Source: Zeimonas sp964538505 (GTDB taxonomy: Bacteria > Pseudomonadota > Gammaproteobacteria > Burkholderiales > Burkholderiaceae_E). From it: a DNA stretch of 64,000 bases. Below, piece by piece: positions 48,502-58,915 of the stretch. The position numbers and the translations under genes are program-made. How positions within the stretch are numbered: position 1 is the first letter of the stretch; every line of letters begins with the position of its first letter. The stretch spans positions 1 through 64,000 of the forward strand of contig CAZIDY010000008.1 of NCBI GenBank assembly GCA_964538505.1, given 5' to 3'. The notes beneath the pieces were generated by a model that saw only the letters and a list, made by a program, of their open reading frames with translations, was not told the DNA's origin and searched no databases.

Positions 48502-51303
48502 CTATCGTCGGAACCCCCGCGCCAGCAGCTTGCGGAGCTCGTCGAACCACAGCACCGCGCTCGCCATCGCGACGCAGACCAGCCATTGGTCGAGCGACAA
48601 CGGCACCGTGCCGAAGGCGACGTTCAGGAAGCCAAGATGCACGACGGCCACCTGCAGCACCGCCGACAACGCGATCGCACCCCATAGCCACGGATTGACG
48701 AACAGGTGGCGGAACGCGCTCGCCGACTCGGAGCGCGAGTTGAAGCAGTTGAACAGCTGAGCGAAGACCAGCGTCGTGAACGCAGCGGTGCGCGCGTTGG
48801 CGAGATCGTGTGTGCCTTCGATCAACCCGCCCGGCAGGTACAGATCGAGCGTCGCCAGCGTGGCAGCCGCCATCACCACGCCGTTGCGGATCACCGAGGC
48901 CCACATCCGGCGATCGATGACGCGCTCGTGCGGCGGGCGCGGCCTGCGCGCCATCACGTCGTCGGTTTCCGGGTCGACACCCATCGCCAGTGCTGGCCCG
49001 GAGTCGGTGACGAGATTGATCCACAGGATCTGCGTAGCCAGCAGTGGCAACACGACGGCGCCGCCCGCGTCGGGGGCGCTGAGTCCGATCACGCCGGCCA
49101 GCACGACGCCGAAGAACACGGTGAGCACCTCGCCCATGTTCGACGACAGCAGGTAGCGCAGGAACTTGCGGATGTTGTCGAAGATCGCGCGCCCTTCGCG
49201 CACGGCCTGCACGATCGTCGCGAAGTTGTCGTCGGCGAGGATCATCCGCGCGGCTTCCTTGGTGACCTCGGTGCCGGCAATGCCCATCGCGACGCCGATG
49301 TCGGCCGACTTCAGCGCCGGCGCGTCGTTGACCCCATCGCCGGTCATCGCGACGATGCTGCCGTCGGCCTGCAGCGCGTCGACGATGCGCAGCTTGTGCG
49401 CCGGCGCCACGCGCGCGAACACCGAGGTCGTGCGGATCGCTTCGGCGAAGCCCGTGTCGTCGAGCTCGTCGAGCCCGGTTCCGGTCAGTGCCTCGGCACC
49501 GCTTTCGACGATGCCGAGATCGGCGGCGATGCGCGCCGCCGTACGCGGATGATCGCCGGTGATCATGATCACGCGAATGCCGGCACGATGTGCCTCGGCG
49601 ATGGCCTGCGCTGCCTCCTCGCGCGGCGGGTCGATGATGCCGACGGTGCCGGCGAAGATCAGCCCACGCTCGAGCTGCGCGGCGTTCTGCGGGTCGATGT
49701 CCTCGTCGTCGCGCAACGGGCGATAGGCCACCGCGAGCGTGCGCAGCGCGTCGTCGGTCAGCGCGTCGACGTCTTCGAGGATGCGCTGGCGCAGCTCGTC
49801 GTCGAGCGGCACCAGCTCCATCCCGACGCGCGTGCACGTGCAGCGCTCGAGCAGCACGTCGGGCGCGCCCTTGGCGATCAGCACGCGCTCGTCAGCGTGC
49901 TCGTGGTCGACGTCGATCGTCGACATCATCTTGCGTTCGGAGGTGAACGGGATCTCGCCGACGCGATCGAAACGCCGCTCGCGCCGCTCGTGCACGCCGA
50001 GCTTTCGTTCGGCGACCAGGAACGCGGCCTCGGTCGGATCGCCCTGGATCTCCCAGGCGCCGTCGTCCGCCTGCCGCAACTGCGCGTTGCCGGCGAGGCT
50101 GCCGCCGCTCAGTACGAGGATCGCCTCGGCGCGTTGCGCTTCATCGCGCAGCGCCGCGCCGTCGACCTCGACGCCGCCTTGCGGGGCGTAGCCGACGCCG
50201 GTGACGTGCGCCGTACCCGATGCGGTGACGAGCCGCTCGATCGTCATCTCCGAGCGCGTCAACGTGCCCGTCTTGTCGGAGCAGATCACCGATGCCGAGC
50301 CCAGCGTCTCTACCGACGACAGGTTCTTGACGATCGCGTTGTGCGTCGCCATGCGCTGCACGCCGAGCGCGAGCACCACCGACAGGATCGCCGGCAGCCC
50401 TTCGGGAACCGCGGCCACGGCGAGCGATACGCCGAGCAGCAGCACGTTGATGGTGTCGTCGACGCCGCGCACATCGAAGACCAGGAACACCGTCGCGACG
50501 ACGATCAGCGCAATGACGACGACGGCGACGCCGAGCACGCGTCCGATCCGCGCGACCTCCTTCTGCAGCGGTGTCGGCTCTTCCTCGGTCGCGTCGAGCA
50601 TCCCGGCGATCGCACCCATCTGGGTCGACATGCCGGTAGCGGTGACGACCGCGCGGCCGGTGCCCTGCACGACCGCCGTGCCCTTGTAGACCATGTCGAA
50701 TCGGTCGCCGAGCGCCGACGGTGCGGTCAGGGTGTCCGCATCCTTCGACACGGCTTCGCTCTCGCCGGTCAGCGAGGACTCCTGCACGCGCAACGCTGCC
50801 GCCTCGACGAGCCGTGCATCGGCGCCGACGGCGTCGCCTTCGCCGAGCACGAGCAGGTCGCCGCGCACCAGTTGCGTACTCGGGATCCGCTGCAGCTCGC
50901 CGTCGCGCAGCACGGACGACGTGACGGCGGTCATTCGCGACAGTGCCGCGACTGCGTTGCGCGCCTTCGCTTCCTGCGCATAGCCGAGCACGCCGTTGAG
51001 CAGAACGATCAGGCCGATCACGATCGCGTCGACGGGCCAGCCGTCGCGACCCTCGATCAACCACGCGACGAGCGAGATGACGATCGCGCCCAGCAACAGA
51101 TAGACCAACGGATCCTGGAACTGCGCGAGGATGCGCCACCAGCGCGGTATCGGTCGTGCCGCGCGCAACTCGTTCGCGCCGTCGCGCGCGAGGCGTCGCT
51201 GCGCCTCGCTCGTGCTCAGGCCGTTCTCCGGATCGGACTGCAGCATCCGCGCGACGTCTTCGGCGTCGCGCGTGGAAGGATCATCGAGTCGGGAAGGGAT
51301 CAC
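48502..51303 (-). CDS. P-type cation ATPase (Ca2+-type)
   Basis: The 933-residue protein has the P-type marks: LTGESEAVSKD (actuator), AAVPEGLPAILSVVLALG (ion site in M4), CSDKTGTLTRSEMT with the phosphorylated Asp, ITGDHPRTAA and TGDGVNDAPALKSADIG. Ten membrane helices fit the type IIA/IIB layout of Ca2+ or Mn2+ pumps. The N-terminal actuator prelude LSTSEAQRRLARDGANEL is the cation-ATPase N domain. The start at 51303 overlaps the stop of a VOC remnant (ATGA). It lacks any regulator nearby. The specific ion is not certain, but PEGLPA favours Ca2+. Confidence 0.92.
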   Translation of the reverse strand: MIPSRLDDPSTRDAEDVARMLQSDPENGLSTSEAQRRLARDGANELRAARPIPRWWRILAQFQDPLVYLLLGAIVISLVAWLIEGRDGWPVDAIVIGLIVLLNGVLGYAQEAKARNAVAALSRMTAVTSSVLRDGELQRIPSTQLVRGDLLVLGEGDAVGADARLVEAAALRVQESSLTGESEAVSKDADTLTAPSALGDRFDMVYKGTAVVQGTGRAVVTATGMSTQMGAIAGMLDATEEEPTPLQKEVARIGRVLGVAVVVIALIVVATVFLVFDVRGVDDTINVLLLGVSLAVAAVPEGLPAILSVVLALGVQRMATHNAIVKNLSSVETLGSASVICSDKTGTLTRSEMTIERLVTASGTAHVTGVGYAPQGGVEVDGAALRDEAQRAEAILVLSGGSLAGNAQLRQADDGAWEIQGDPTEAAFLVAERKLGVHERRERRFDRVGEIPFTSERKMMSTIDVDHEHADERVLIAKGAPDVLLERCTCTRVGMELVPLDDELRQRILEDVDALTDDALRTLAVAYRPLRDDEDIDPQNAAQLERGLIFAGTVGIIDPPREEAAQAIAEAHRAGIRVIMITGDHPRTAARIAADLGIVESGAEALTGTGLDELDDTGFAEAIRTTSVFARVAPAHKLRIVDALQADGSIVAMTGDGVNDAPALKSADIGVAMGIAGTEVTKEAARMILADDNFATIVQAVREGRAIFDNIRKFLRYLLSSNMGEVLTVFFGVVLAGVIGLSAPDAGGAVVLPLLATQILWINLVTDSGPALAMGVDPETDDVMARRPRPPHERVIDRRMWASVIRNGVVMAAATLATLDLYLPGGLIEGTHDLANARTAAFTTLVFAQLFNCFNSRSESASAFRHLFVNPWLWGAIALSAVLQVAVVHLGFLNVAFGTVPLSLDQWLVCVAMASAVLWFDELRKLLARGFRR

Positions 51304-51443
51304 GCGACCTCATCGTAACCACCGCCTCGCCATTGCAGCAGGCAGAAGCCGTGTCCGAAGGGATCGCTCAGCGTGGCCTGACGGCCCCACGCGAAAGAGC
51401 TGATTTCGCCTTCGAGCGTGGCGCCGGCGGCGACCGCGTTCCG
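51300..51443 (-). pseudogene. C-terminal fragment of a VOC/glyoxalase protein
   Basis: About 47 codons read RNAVAAGATLEGEISSFAWGRQATLSDPFGHGFCLLQWRGGGYDE in segments, the typical end of a VOC/glyoxalase-like protein (xAxGAxxEx...WGRxAxxxDPFGxGFCLLQxxGRGYDE). The N-terminal three-quarters is missing and upstream codons are unrelated. Its TGA overlaps the ATPase start. Hence a remnant, possibly used for coupled translation of the ATPase. Confidence 0.72.
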
Positions 51444-51487
51444 GGTAGCGAGCGTGCTGCTCGCCAGACAAGGCTCAGTGCGCTCGT

Positions 51488-51832
51488 TCAATCCGCGGCA
51501 GCCCTGCATTGAATGGGCACCATCCGGCCGATCTCGACGGTCAGATCGTCGCCCTTGCCGCGAACGGTGATCGGGCCGTTCGAGTAGAGGAAGCCCGAAG
51601 CGGCCGGCAGTTGCTGCAGCTCCACGGTCTTGCCGTGTCGCACGAGCACACCGACACCCTGCAACGGAAAGAAGCGCATCTCGATGTCTTCCCGGTTGTC
51701 GCAAACGTAACGCACGCGGCGCTCACCGGTGGGCTCGCCCCACTGCGGCGGCGGTGGAGCCGCGCAACCGGCCATCAGCGGCAGCAGCAGCGGAACGATC
51801 AGGAAAGCGAACCTGGTGAAAGGAGCAGACAT
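51488..51832 (-). CDS. MliC-like lysozyme-inhibitor lipoprotein
   Basis: The 114-residue lipoprotein has a signal with lipobox (PLMAGC) and a mature beta-rich domain: VRYVCDNREDIEMRFFPLQGVGVLV, TVELQQLPAASGFLYSNGPI and a final Cys (VPIQCRAAAD). The YxC...SGxxYSNG pattern is that of MliC/PliC inhibitors of c-type lysozyme, with Cys probably disulfide-bonded. It would guard peptidoglycan at the outer membrane. AAAGGAGC precedes the start. It follows the DUF1772-like gene by 26 bases. Confidence 0.8.
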   Translation of the reverse strand: MSAPFTRFAFLIVPLLLPLMAGCAAPPPPQWGEPTGERRVRYVCDNREDIEMRFFPLQGVGVLVRHGKTVELQQLPAASGFLYSNGPITVRGKGDDLTVEIGRMVPIQCRAAAD

Positions 51833-51858
51833 CGTGACCTCGCGATTCCCGTTGCCGT

Positions 51859-52341
51859 TCAGCCAGTGCCGGCCAGCACCAGCGCCGCTGCCGAACAGCA
51901 GGCCGCCAGCACCGACGCAACGCTTCGCACATGATTCCATACCCCCCACCCGCGCATGTAAGCCGGCCAGTACGACGTTGCCTCGAGGGAGTCGCTGTCG
52001 AGGCGAGCCAGGCGTTCGTTGCGCGGGACGTTGCAGGCGACCGTAACGCCGAACGAACCCACCAGATAGAGAACCCCCGCCACAAAGAGCAGGATGGAAC
52101 GCGTGCCCGAGAAGAAAAAGAACGACACGACGAGGGACACACCCGCGAGCACTGCCGTTCCCACGAAGACACCCAGGAACATCGGGTTCAGGACGACCAC
52201 GTTGATCCGCTGCATCGCTGCAATGCCGTGCACCGGCGACAACCCGGCGAGCGCCTTCATCACGAAGGAGGAAAACGCGAAGAACACGCCGCCGACGATG
52301 CCGGCGCCGATGCACAGGAGAAAGGCAAGCGTGGTTTGCAT
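51859..52341 (-). CDS. DUF1772-like (anthrone oxygenase-like) membrane protein
   Basis: The 160-residue protein has four membrane helices: TLAFLLCIGAGIVGGVFFAFSSFVMKALAGL, VVVLNPMFLGVFVGTAVLAGVSLVV, SILLFVAGVLYLVGSFGVTV and a last one (VASVLAACCSAAALVLAG). NVPRNERLARLD and WPAYMRGWGVWNHVR between them are the conserved loop motifs of DUF1772 proteins. Function is unknown; some members are described as oxygenase-like. The start ATG at 52341 opens at the first helix. Likely co-transcribed with the MliC-like gene. Confidence 0.82.
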   Translation of the reverse strand: MQTTLAFLLCIGAGIVGGVFFAFSSFVMKALAGLSPVHGIAAMQRINVVVLNPMFLGVFVGTAVLAGVSLVVSFFFFSGTRSILLFVAGVLYLVGSFGVTVACNVPRNERLARLDSDSLEATSYWPAYMRGWGVWNHVRSVASVLAACCSAAALVLAGTG

Positions 52342-52410
52342 CCGTCTTCCCCAGCCGTTGCGCGCAGCCACCGCAGGTCGGTGCAACCCGGTTGCCCGTC
52401 GTTCAGCGCA

Positions 52411-52875
52411 TCACATCTGTGCCTGCAGATAGTCCTCGCGCCCTACTTTCGCGATCAGGCCGAACTGCTGGTCGAGCCAGTCGAGGTGCAGCTCCTCATC
52501 GTCGAGCATCTCGGCGAGGAGGTCGCGGCTGACGAAGTCGCTGCTCTGCTCGCAGATGTCGATCGCCGAGCGCAGGTGGACGATGGCCGCGCCGACGAGC
52601 TCGCGATCCTTCTCGAGTTGTTGCTCCACGGTGTCGCTCGCGACGACGTCCCGATAGCTCTTCATCTCGGGCGTGCCGTCCAGCAGCAGGATCCTCGCCA
52701 TGATGCGACGGGCGTGCCGGCTTTCCTCCTCGCTGTAGGCGTACTGCGTTTCCGCAAGGCGCGAGAAGCCCCAGTGGTCACACACGGCGCCATGCAGCAG
52801 GTACTGCCGGTAACCGGTGAGCTCGAACGAAAGGTATTCGTTCAGCTGCCGGGTCACTTGCGGATTGCCTTTCAT
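52411..52875 (-). CDS. bacterioferritin lacking the haem-ligand Met
   Basis: The 154-residue four-helix protein carries the ferroxidase residues: Glu in YLSFELTGYRQY, Glu/His in AYSEEESRHARRI, Glu in MLDDEELHLDWLDQQ. The length and LGREDYLQAQ-like end match bacterioferritin. The haem-binding Met normally lies between the Glu and His of E-M-x-H; here it is E-S-R-H, so haem cannot bind there in the usual way. It may form part of a mixed shell, as BfrA-like subunits do. It stores iron in the cytoplasm. Start ATG at 52875. Confidence 0.88.
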   Translation of the reverse strand: MKGNPQVTRQLNEYLSFELTGYRQYLLHGAVCDHWGFSRLAETQYAYSEEESRHARRIMARILLLDGTPEMKSYRDVVASDTVEQQLEKDRELVGAAIVHLRSAIDICEQSSDFVSRDLLAEMLDDEELHLDWLDQQFGLIAKVGREDYLQAQM

Positions 52876-53035
52876 GTTCTTCCTTCTCCCCTGTCGCGGT
52901 GTTCCGGGATGCTGCCTGCATTGCCGGCCCGAGAGGGCCGAGGCGGTGCCAGGACGCTATTGTCGCCGCTCGCGGGAAGGGTGCGCCTCGCGTCGTGCTC
53001 GCAGATCATTTCGCTGCGAAATACAGCGGCCTGCT

Positions 53036-53470
53036 TCACGCCGCGAACGAGATGTGCACCGACGGCGCGCTGCGCTTCGCTTCCCCGTGATGAACGGCTT
53101 CGATGTTGTTGCCGTCGGGGTCGAGGACGAAGGCTGCGTAGTAGCCCGGGTGGTACGGGCGCTCGCCCGGTGCGCCGTTGTCGACGCCTCCATTGGCCAA
53201 CGCCGCCTTGTGGAAGGCGTCGACCATGGCCCGACTCTTCGCCTGGAACGCCAGGTGATGGCGGCCCGTGAACGCTCCTTGCGCAGCGACGCTGTCGACC
53301 GTCGAGACGAACAGCTCGTCCGCCCAGAAGAACCCGTCACCCTCGCCGCCGATCGGTATCTCGAGTACGTCGAGAACGGCAGCGTAGAACGTCCGCGATG
53401 CACGAAGATCGCGCACGACCAGTTGCACGTGATCGATCAGCCGGCCGCGGTGAAGCTCGTTCGTTTCCAT
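53036..53470 (-). CDS. VOC family protein
   Basis: The 144-residue protein has LIDHVQLVVRDLRASRTFYAAVLDVL (first VOC repeat with metal His) and a second half with RHHLAFQAKSRAMVDAFHKAAL, HPGYYAAFVLDPDGNNIEAVHHG. DPDGNNIE is the signature second-repeat Glu. It is of the glyoxalase/dioxygenase fold; no reaction is identifiable. It converges with the bacterioferritin gene direction (same strand), 160 bases downstream of it. The start ATG at 53470 overlaps no neighbour. Confidence 0.85.
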   Translation of the reverse strand: METNELHRGRLIDHVQLVVRDLRASRTFYAAVLDVLEIPIGGEGDGFFWADELFVSTVDSVAAQGAFTGRHHLAFQAKSRAMVDAFHKAALANGGVDNGAPGERPYHPGYYAAFVLDPDGNNIEAVHHGEAKRSAPSVHISFAA

Positions 53471-53490
53471 TGGCCATGCTCCCGCAAACC

Positions 53491-53976
53491 CTAACCGCGC
53501 CGCGCCGCCTCGATCGCTGCGACGTCGATCTTCTTCATCTGCAGCATCGCATCGAAGGCTCGCTTGGCAACAGCAGGATCGGGGTCGGCGATCGCCTGCG
53601 TCAGCGCGATCGGCGTGATCTGCCAGGACAGGCCCCACTTGTCCTTGCACCAGCCGCAGGCGCTTTCCTGGCCGCCGTTGCCGACGATTGCGTTCCAGTA
53701 GCGATCAGTCTCCGCCTGGTCGACGGTTGCCACCTGGAACGAGAACGCTTCGCTGTGCCGGAACGCCGGCCCGCCGTTGAGCCCGAGGCAGGGAATGCCC
53801 ATCACGGTGAACGCAACCGTCAGCACATCCCCCTTCTTTCCGGACGGGAAGTCGCCCGGTGCACGGTATACGGTGCCAATGGACGAGTCGGGAAAGGTTC
53901 GGGCGTAGAACTGCGCCGCCTCTTCGGCGTCGCCGTCGTACCAGAGGCAGATCGTGTTCCTGGCCGGCTGCATCAT
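53491..53976 (-). CDS. PhnB-like VOC-fold protein
   Basis: The 161-residue protein reads NTICLWYDGDAEEAAQFYARTFPDS, a PhnB/DUF1428-like start, and carries GGQESACGWCKDKWGLSWQITP, the typical second half of this group (3-demethylubiquinone-9 methyltransferase-like name in older annotation). The ending MLQMKKIDVAAIEAA is typical too. The function is unknown. Two ATG codons in a row (53976, 53973) make the start slightly uncertain; CGGAG lies upstream. It lies 20 bases before the VOC gene downstream. Confidence 0.87.
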   Translation of the reverse strand: MMQPARNTICLWYDGDAEEAAQFYARTFPDSSIGTVYRAPGDFPSGKKGDVLTVAFTVMGIPCLGLNGGPAFRHSEAFSFQVATVDQAETDRYWNAIVGNGGQESACGWCKDKWGLSWQITPIALTQAIADPDPAVAKRAFDAMLQMKKIDVAAIEAARRG

Positions 53977-54233
53977 GTCGGTTCTCCGCTGAGACGGGGC
54001 CAACACCAGCTTGCCGCAACACGCCAGCCAGGGTGCCGATCTTCCGTTCCGGTTGGATGGGAATCACGCAGCCTTTGGAGCCGCAGCGCACGGTGGCGTG
54101 CCTGTGTCACGCCGCTACGCTCTTTCGTAACGCTTCCTGTACTACCGCGTTGATACTCTTGCCTAGGGCCTGTTCACACTACGATCGTCCCCGCGCCAGG
54201 GCCCTAAACTCGACCCCTTCTACGGAGCACGCC

Positions 54234-54596
54234 ATGGGGTGGTTCTCGAGAAACAGGAACGACGACTTCTTCCTCGCCACCGTCACGCCCCACGACGAGG
54301 CCGCGCGCATCGATGAGTACCTCGGCGTGGTGAACGGCGAGGCGATCATCGGCGCGCACATCCTGCGCGACCTCTTCTCTTCGGTGCGCGATGTCGTCGG
54401 CGGGCGCGCGGGCGGCTACGAGCGCGCGCTTTCCGGCGCACGCGACGCGGCGCTCGGCGACATGATCGCTTCCGCTCGCGAGCGTGGCGCCAACGGCATC
54501 GTCGGCATCGATTTCGACTACGAAGTACTCGGCGAGAACAACGGGATGATGATGGTGTCCGTGAGCGGAACGGCCGTGAAGATGGCGAAGCGCTGA
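54234..54596 (+). CDS. YbjQ/UPF0145 family protein
   Basis: The 120-residue protein has RIDEYLGVVNGEAIIGAHI and ERGANGIVGIDFDYEVLGENNGMMMVSVSGTAV, the core of the YbjQ (UPF0145, putative heavy-metal-binding) family, with the pentamer-forming pattern. Function is unproven. The open frame extends upstream but MGWFSRNRNDDF at 54234 is the natural start; ACGGAGC lies upstream. The MFS gene begins 3 bases after its stop, so they form an operon. Confidence 0.88.
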   Translation: MGWFSRNRNDDFFLATVTPHDEAARIDEYLGVVNGEAIIGAHILRDLFSSVRDVVGGRAGGYERALSGARDAALGDMIASARERGANGIVGIDFDYEVLGENNGMMMVSVSGTAVKMAKR

Positions 54597-54599
54597 AGC

Positions 54600-55961
54600 A
54601 TGTCCACTCTGCCTGCCCCGCCTCTGCGGGACCGCGTCTACGAGATCCTCACCGGCGACGACGTCGACCGCGTCTGCCTGGACATCCCCGAGGAGAGCTG
54701 CCGCGAGCAGCCGCGCAACTTCCTGCTGCACGTCTCCGCGCTGTCGTCGTCCAAAGTCGCCGACGGCCTGCTCGACCCGAAGGTCGTGCTCGCCTGGCTG
54801 GTCGGCGCGATCGGCGCACCGACCTTCATGCTCGGGTTGCTCGTACCGATTCGCGAGGCGGGGGCACTGTTGCCGCAGCTCGTGATCGCCGCGTCGATCC
54901 GTTCGATGCCGATCCGCAAGTGGGTCTGGGCAGGCGCGGCGGTCGTGCAGGGCGCCTGCATGATCGGGATCGCGCTGGCTGCGCTGCTGCTCGAAGGCGC
55001 CGCGGCCGGCTGGACCATTCTTGCGCTGCTCGCCGCGCTGTCGCTTGCGCGCAGCGCGGGGTCGATCGCGCACAAGGACGTGATCGGCAAGACGGTCCGC
55101 AGGGCGACGCGCGGCACCGTCTCGGGCACCGCGGGAACCGTTTCGGCGGTGCTCGTGCTCGTCTTCGGCGTGCTGCTCGGCACCGGGATCATCGAGCGCT
55201 CGATCGCGACGATCGCAGCGGCGCTCGTCATCGGCGGAGCGTTGTGGATCGTCGCTGCGCTGCTGTTCGCATCGCTGGAGGAAGCACCGGGCGCCACCGA
55301 GGGCGGCGGCAACGCGCTCAGCGTCGCGATCCGGCAGTTCGGGCTGCTGCGCGACGATCCGCAACTCGTGCGCTTCATTCTGGTTCGCTGCCTGCTGATG
55401 GCGACTGCGCTCGCGCCGCCCTTCGTCGTGGCCTTCGGCGAGCGCGAGTCGGCAGGCACGGGAACGCTCGGCCCCTTCGTCATCGCCGTCGCGCTGGCGA
55501 CGATCTCGAGCAGTTACGTCTGGGGGCGCATGTCCGACGTGTCGAGCCGGCGCGTCCTCATCATCGCGGCAGCGATGGGTGCAGCGTGCCTCGCGCTGGC
55601 GGCAGCGGTCGGAGCGGGTCTTGCGGAAGGGATCGGCATCAGCGGCGATTCGGTAGTCGTGCTCCCCGCGCTGGTGTTCGTGGCGACGATTGCCGACCAG
55701 GGCGTGAAGCTGGGACGAACGACGCACATCGTCGACATGTCGGGCGCCACCGAACGGGGCGCCTATACGGCACTCACCAACACGATCGGCGGCGTCGTGA
55801 TGCTCGGGGCAGGCATCTTCGGTTTCGTCAATCAGCGTTTCGGCGCCGCAGCAGTGCTGCTGCTGCTCGCGCTGATGTGCGTCGTCGGGATGTGGCTCGC
55901 TTCGGGCCTGGAGGAAGTGCAGCAGGTGCCCCCGGACGCTCCGGGCGAGTCAACTGCTTAG
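54600..55961 (+). CDS. MFS transporter
   Basis: The 453-residue protein begins with a soluble stretch (LRDRVYEILTGDDVDRVCLDIPEESC) and then about twelve membrane helices (LAWLVGAIGAPTFMLGLLVP through AVLLLLALMCVVGMWLASGL). It has no binding motif that fixes a substrate. The organisation and helix count fit the major facilitator superfamily. The N-terminal extension, with DIPEESCREQP, is unusual. It is translated right after YbjQ. Substrate unknown. Confidence 0.82.
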   Translation: MSTLPAPPLRDRVYEILTGDDVDRVCLDIPEESCREQPRNFLLHVSALSSSKVADGLLDPKVVLAWLVGAIGAPTFMLGLLVPIREAGALLPQLVIAASIRSMPIRKWVWAGAAVVQGACMIGIALAALLLEGAAAGWTILALLAALSLARSAGSIAHKDVIGKTVRRATRGTVSGTAGTVSAVLVLVFGVLLGTGIIERSIATIAAALVIGGALWIVAALLFASLEEAPGATEGGGNALSVAIRQFGLLRDDPQLVRFILVRCLLMATALAPPFVVAFGERESAGTGTLGPFVIAVALATISSSYVWGRMSDVSSRRVLIIAAAMGAACLALAAAVGAGLAEGIGISGDSVVVLPALVFVATIADQGVKLGRTTHIVDMSGATERGAYTALTNTIGGVVMLGAGIFGFVNQRFGAAAVLLLLALMCVVGMWLASGLEEVQQVPPDAPGESTA

Positions 55962-55998
55962 CGCCGGACGGCATGCGCCTGGGAGGCGCTTCCCCGAC

Positions 55999-56013
55999 GA
56001 GTGACTCGGAGGA

Positions 56014-56019
<6 letters not shown>
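55999..56019. terminator. hairpin between MFS and sigma-54 activator genes
   Basis: GAGTGA (55999-56004) and TCACTC (56014-56019) form a perfect six-pair stem over nine bases, overlapping the activator stop codon. It lies between converging genes. No T-tract. Confidence 0.4.
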
Positions 56020-57618
<1,599 letters not shown>

Positions 57619-57639
57619 CGACAACGGATTCGGACGTTC

Positions 57640-58341
57640 TCAGCGCACGTTGATCACGCGCATGCCCTGCAGCCGGCCGTTCGGCCCGTCGAGCACGCGG
57701 ATCGTCGTCTGTCGCGCGGTGAACCCTTCGGGCAGCGCGAGCGTGCCCTGCAGATGCTCGTACGACGCGAGCGTGACGTCGACCGGGTCGAGTTCGATGG
57801 TGGCGTTCGCTCCGCTCGCGCGCGAGCCGGCGACGACGAACTGCACGACGCCGCGAAAGGGCTTCGAGCCCTTCGTGTCGCGCGTAAGCAGCACGTGGTA
57901 CGCGAGCTTCCCGTTCTGGTTCGAGAAGCGTGCAGCGCGCACGCCGATCGCACCGTCGCGCGGGTCGGGCGGCAGGACCTCCTCGAAGAGCGCGATGTCC
58001 TGCTGCAGCTGCTGCGTACGCTCGCGCACGGTAGCGAGCTCGGTCGACAGGCGCTGCGCTTCGGCCTCGCTCGCGCGCAGTTGCCGCGTCGTATCCTCGA
58101 GCGACGACTGCAGCTGTGCGCGCTCGCCGTCGAGCTCCGCGACGCGCGCCTGCAGGCGCCGCGACTCCTCCGGGCTCAATCTCGCGGGCAGGTACTCCTC
58201 CTGGACATACAGCAGCCCGCCGGCGCCGATCACGATGCCCACCAGCAGCAGAACCAGCCATCGCGGGACTCCCCACGACCGCCGCTTGCGATACCCCTGC
58301 GGTTCGAAGACGACCGGTCCGCTGCGTCGAAACAATGCCAT
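57640..58341 (-). CDS. conserved membrane/coiled-coil protein (DUF6776-like)
   Basis: The 233-residue protein has a short cytoplasmic part, one membrane helix (VPRWLVLLLVGIVIGAGGLLYV), a periplasmic coiled coil (LPARLSPEESRRLQARVAELDGE... ERTQQLQQDIALFEEVLPP) and a beta-rich C-terminal domain (YHVLLTRDTKGSKPFRGVVQFVVAG...). It resembles the proteobacterial family DUF6776, recalled from memory. No function is known. It is read in the same direction as, and ends 21 bases before, the sigma-54 activator gene. Confidence 0.75.
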   Translation of the reverse strand: MALFRRSGPVVFEPQGYRKRRSWGVPRWLVLLLVGIVIGAGGLLYVQEEYLPARLSPEESRRLQARVAELDGERAQLQSSLEDTTRQLRASEAEAQRLSTELATVRERTQQLQQDIALFEEVLPPDPRDGAIGVRAARFSNQNGKLAYHVLLTRDTKGSKPFRGVVQFVVAGSRASGANATIELDPVDVTLASYEHLQGTLALPEGFTARQTTIRVLDGPNGRLQGMRVINVR

Positions 58342-58420
58342 CGCGCGCTGATTCCTCCCCCGAAGGGGCGAAGAATAACGCGTGCGCGCTCAGCCGGTCG
58401 CTGCGCGCGCAGGGAAATCC

Positions 58421-58915
58421 TCAGTTCGTGCGCTGTCCGGCGGCCTTGCGCGCCTGCGCGTACACCGGCCCCCAGAGCGGGTGACCGGCCTCGGCCGGCT
58501 GCAGCCGGAACCCGGAATCGAGCGCGAGCGCCCGATCGAAGGCCTCCCGGCACAGCGCATGACGCTCGGTCAGGCAGTAGCTGAACGCGAGGTATTTCTC
58601 GGCCTGGATGCGCGTCGACGGACCGGCATGAACGATCTCGGCGGCATTCAATGCACGGATCGCGCCGACGTAGTCGCCGGCCTCGTATCGCTGGATGCCT
58701 TCGGCGAGCCTGCGCTTTGCGCCGTCGCCATCGGACGGGAGCGCACGCGGCGGCACATCGACCGGCGAGGCCGCGTCGGCGGAGGCGGCGGGGGCCGGCG
58801 CGCGGTTCGAATCGCCCCAGGGCAACCCCGCGCAGCCACCCAGCAGGAAAGCGAGCGCGATCGACACAGCCGCCGTCAGCGGCCGCCTTGCTGCAAACGA
58901 GGAAGTGTTTTTCAT
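58421..58915 (-). CDS. TssQ-like lipoprotein
   Basis: The 164-residue lipoprotein has a signal with lipobox (LLGGCAGLPW) and a TPR-like C-terminal part (GIQRYEAGDYVGAIRALNAAEI... QAEKYLAFSYCLTERHALCREAFDRALALD). This layout matches the T6SS-associated TssQ lipoproteins, from memory. No tss gene, Hcp or VgrG is in the window, so a T6SS role is not shown. It begins in the stop of the kinase gene (ATGA). Both probably signal at the envelope together. Confidence 0.75.
   Translation of the reverse strand: MKNTSSFAARRPLTAAVSIALAFLLGGCAGLPWGDSNRAPAPAASADAASPVDVPPRALPSDGDGAKRRLAEGIQRYEAGDYVGAIRALNAAEIVHAGPSTRIQAEKYLAFSYCLTERHALCREAFDRALALDSGFRLQPAEAGHPLWGPVYAQARKAAGQRTN

Noticed and set aside
48706..51318. 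870-codon plus-strand frame opposite the P-type ATPase
   Set aside because: Asp/Arg/His-rich complement of a real gene, without motifs.
54164..54206. Possible insertion-sequence end (GGGCCTGTTCACACTA) with inverted TAGGGCC/GGCCCTA
   Set aside because: Only seven-base arms 29 bases apart and no transposase or target duplication visible; could be chance.
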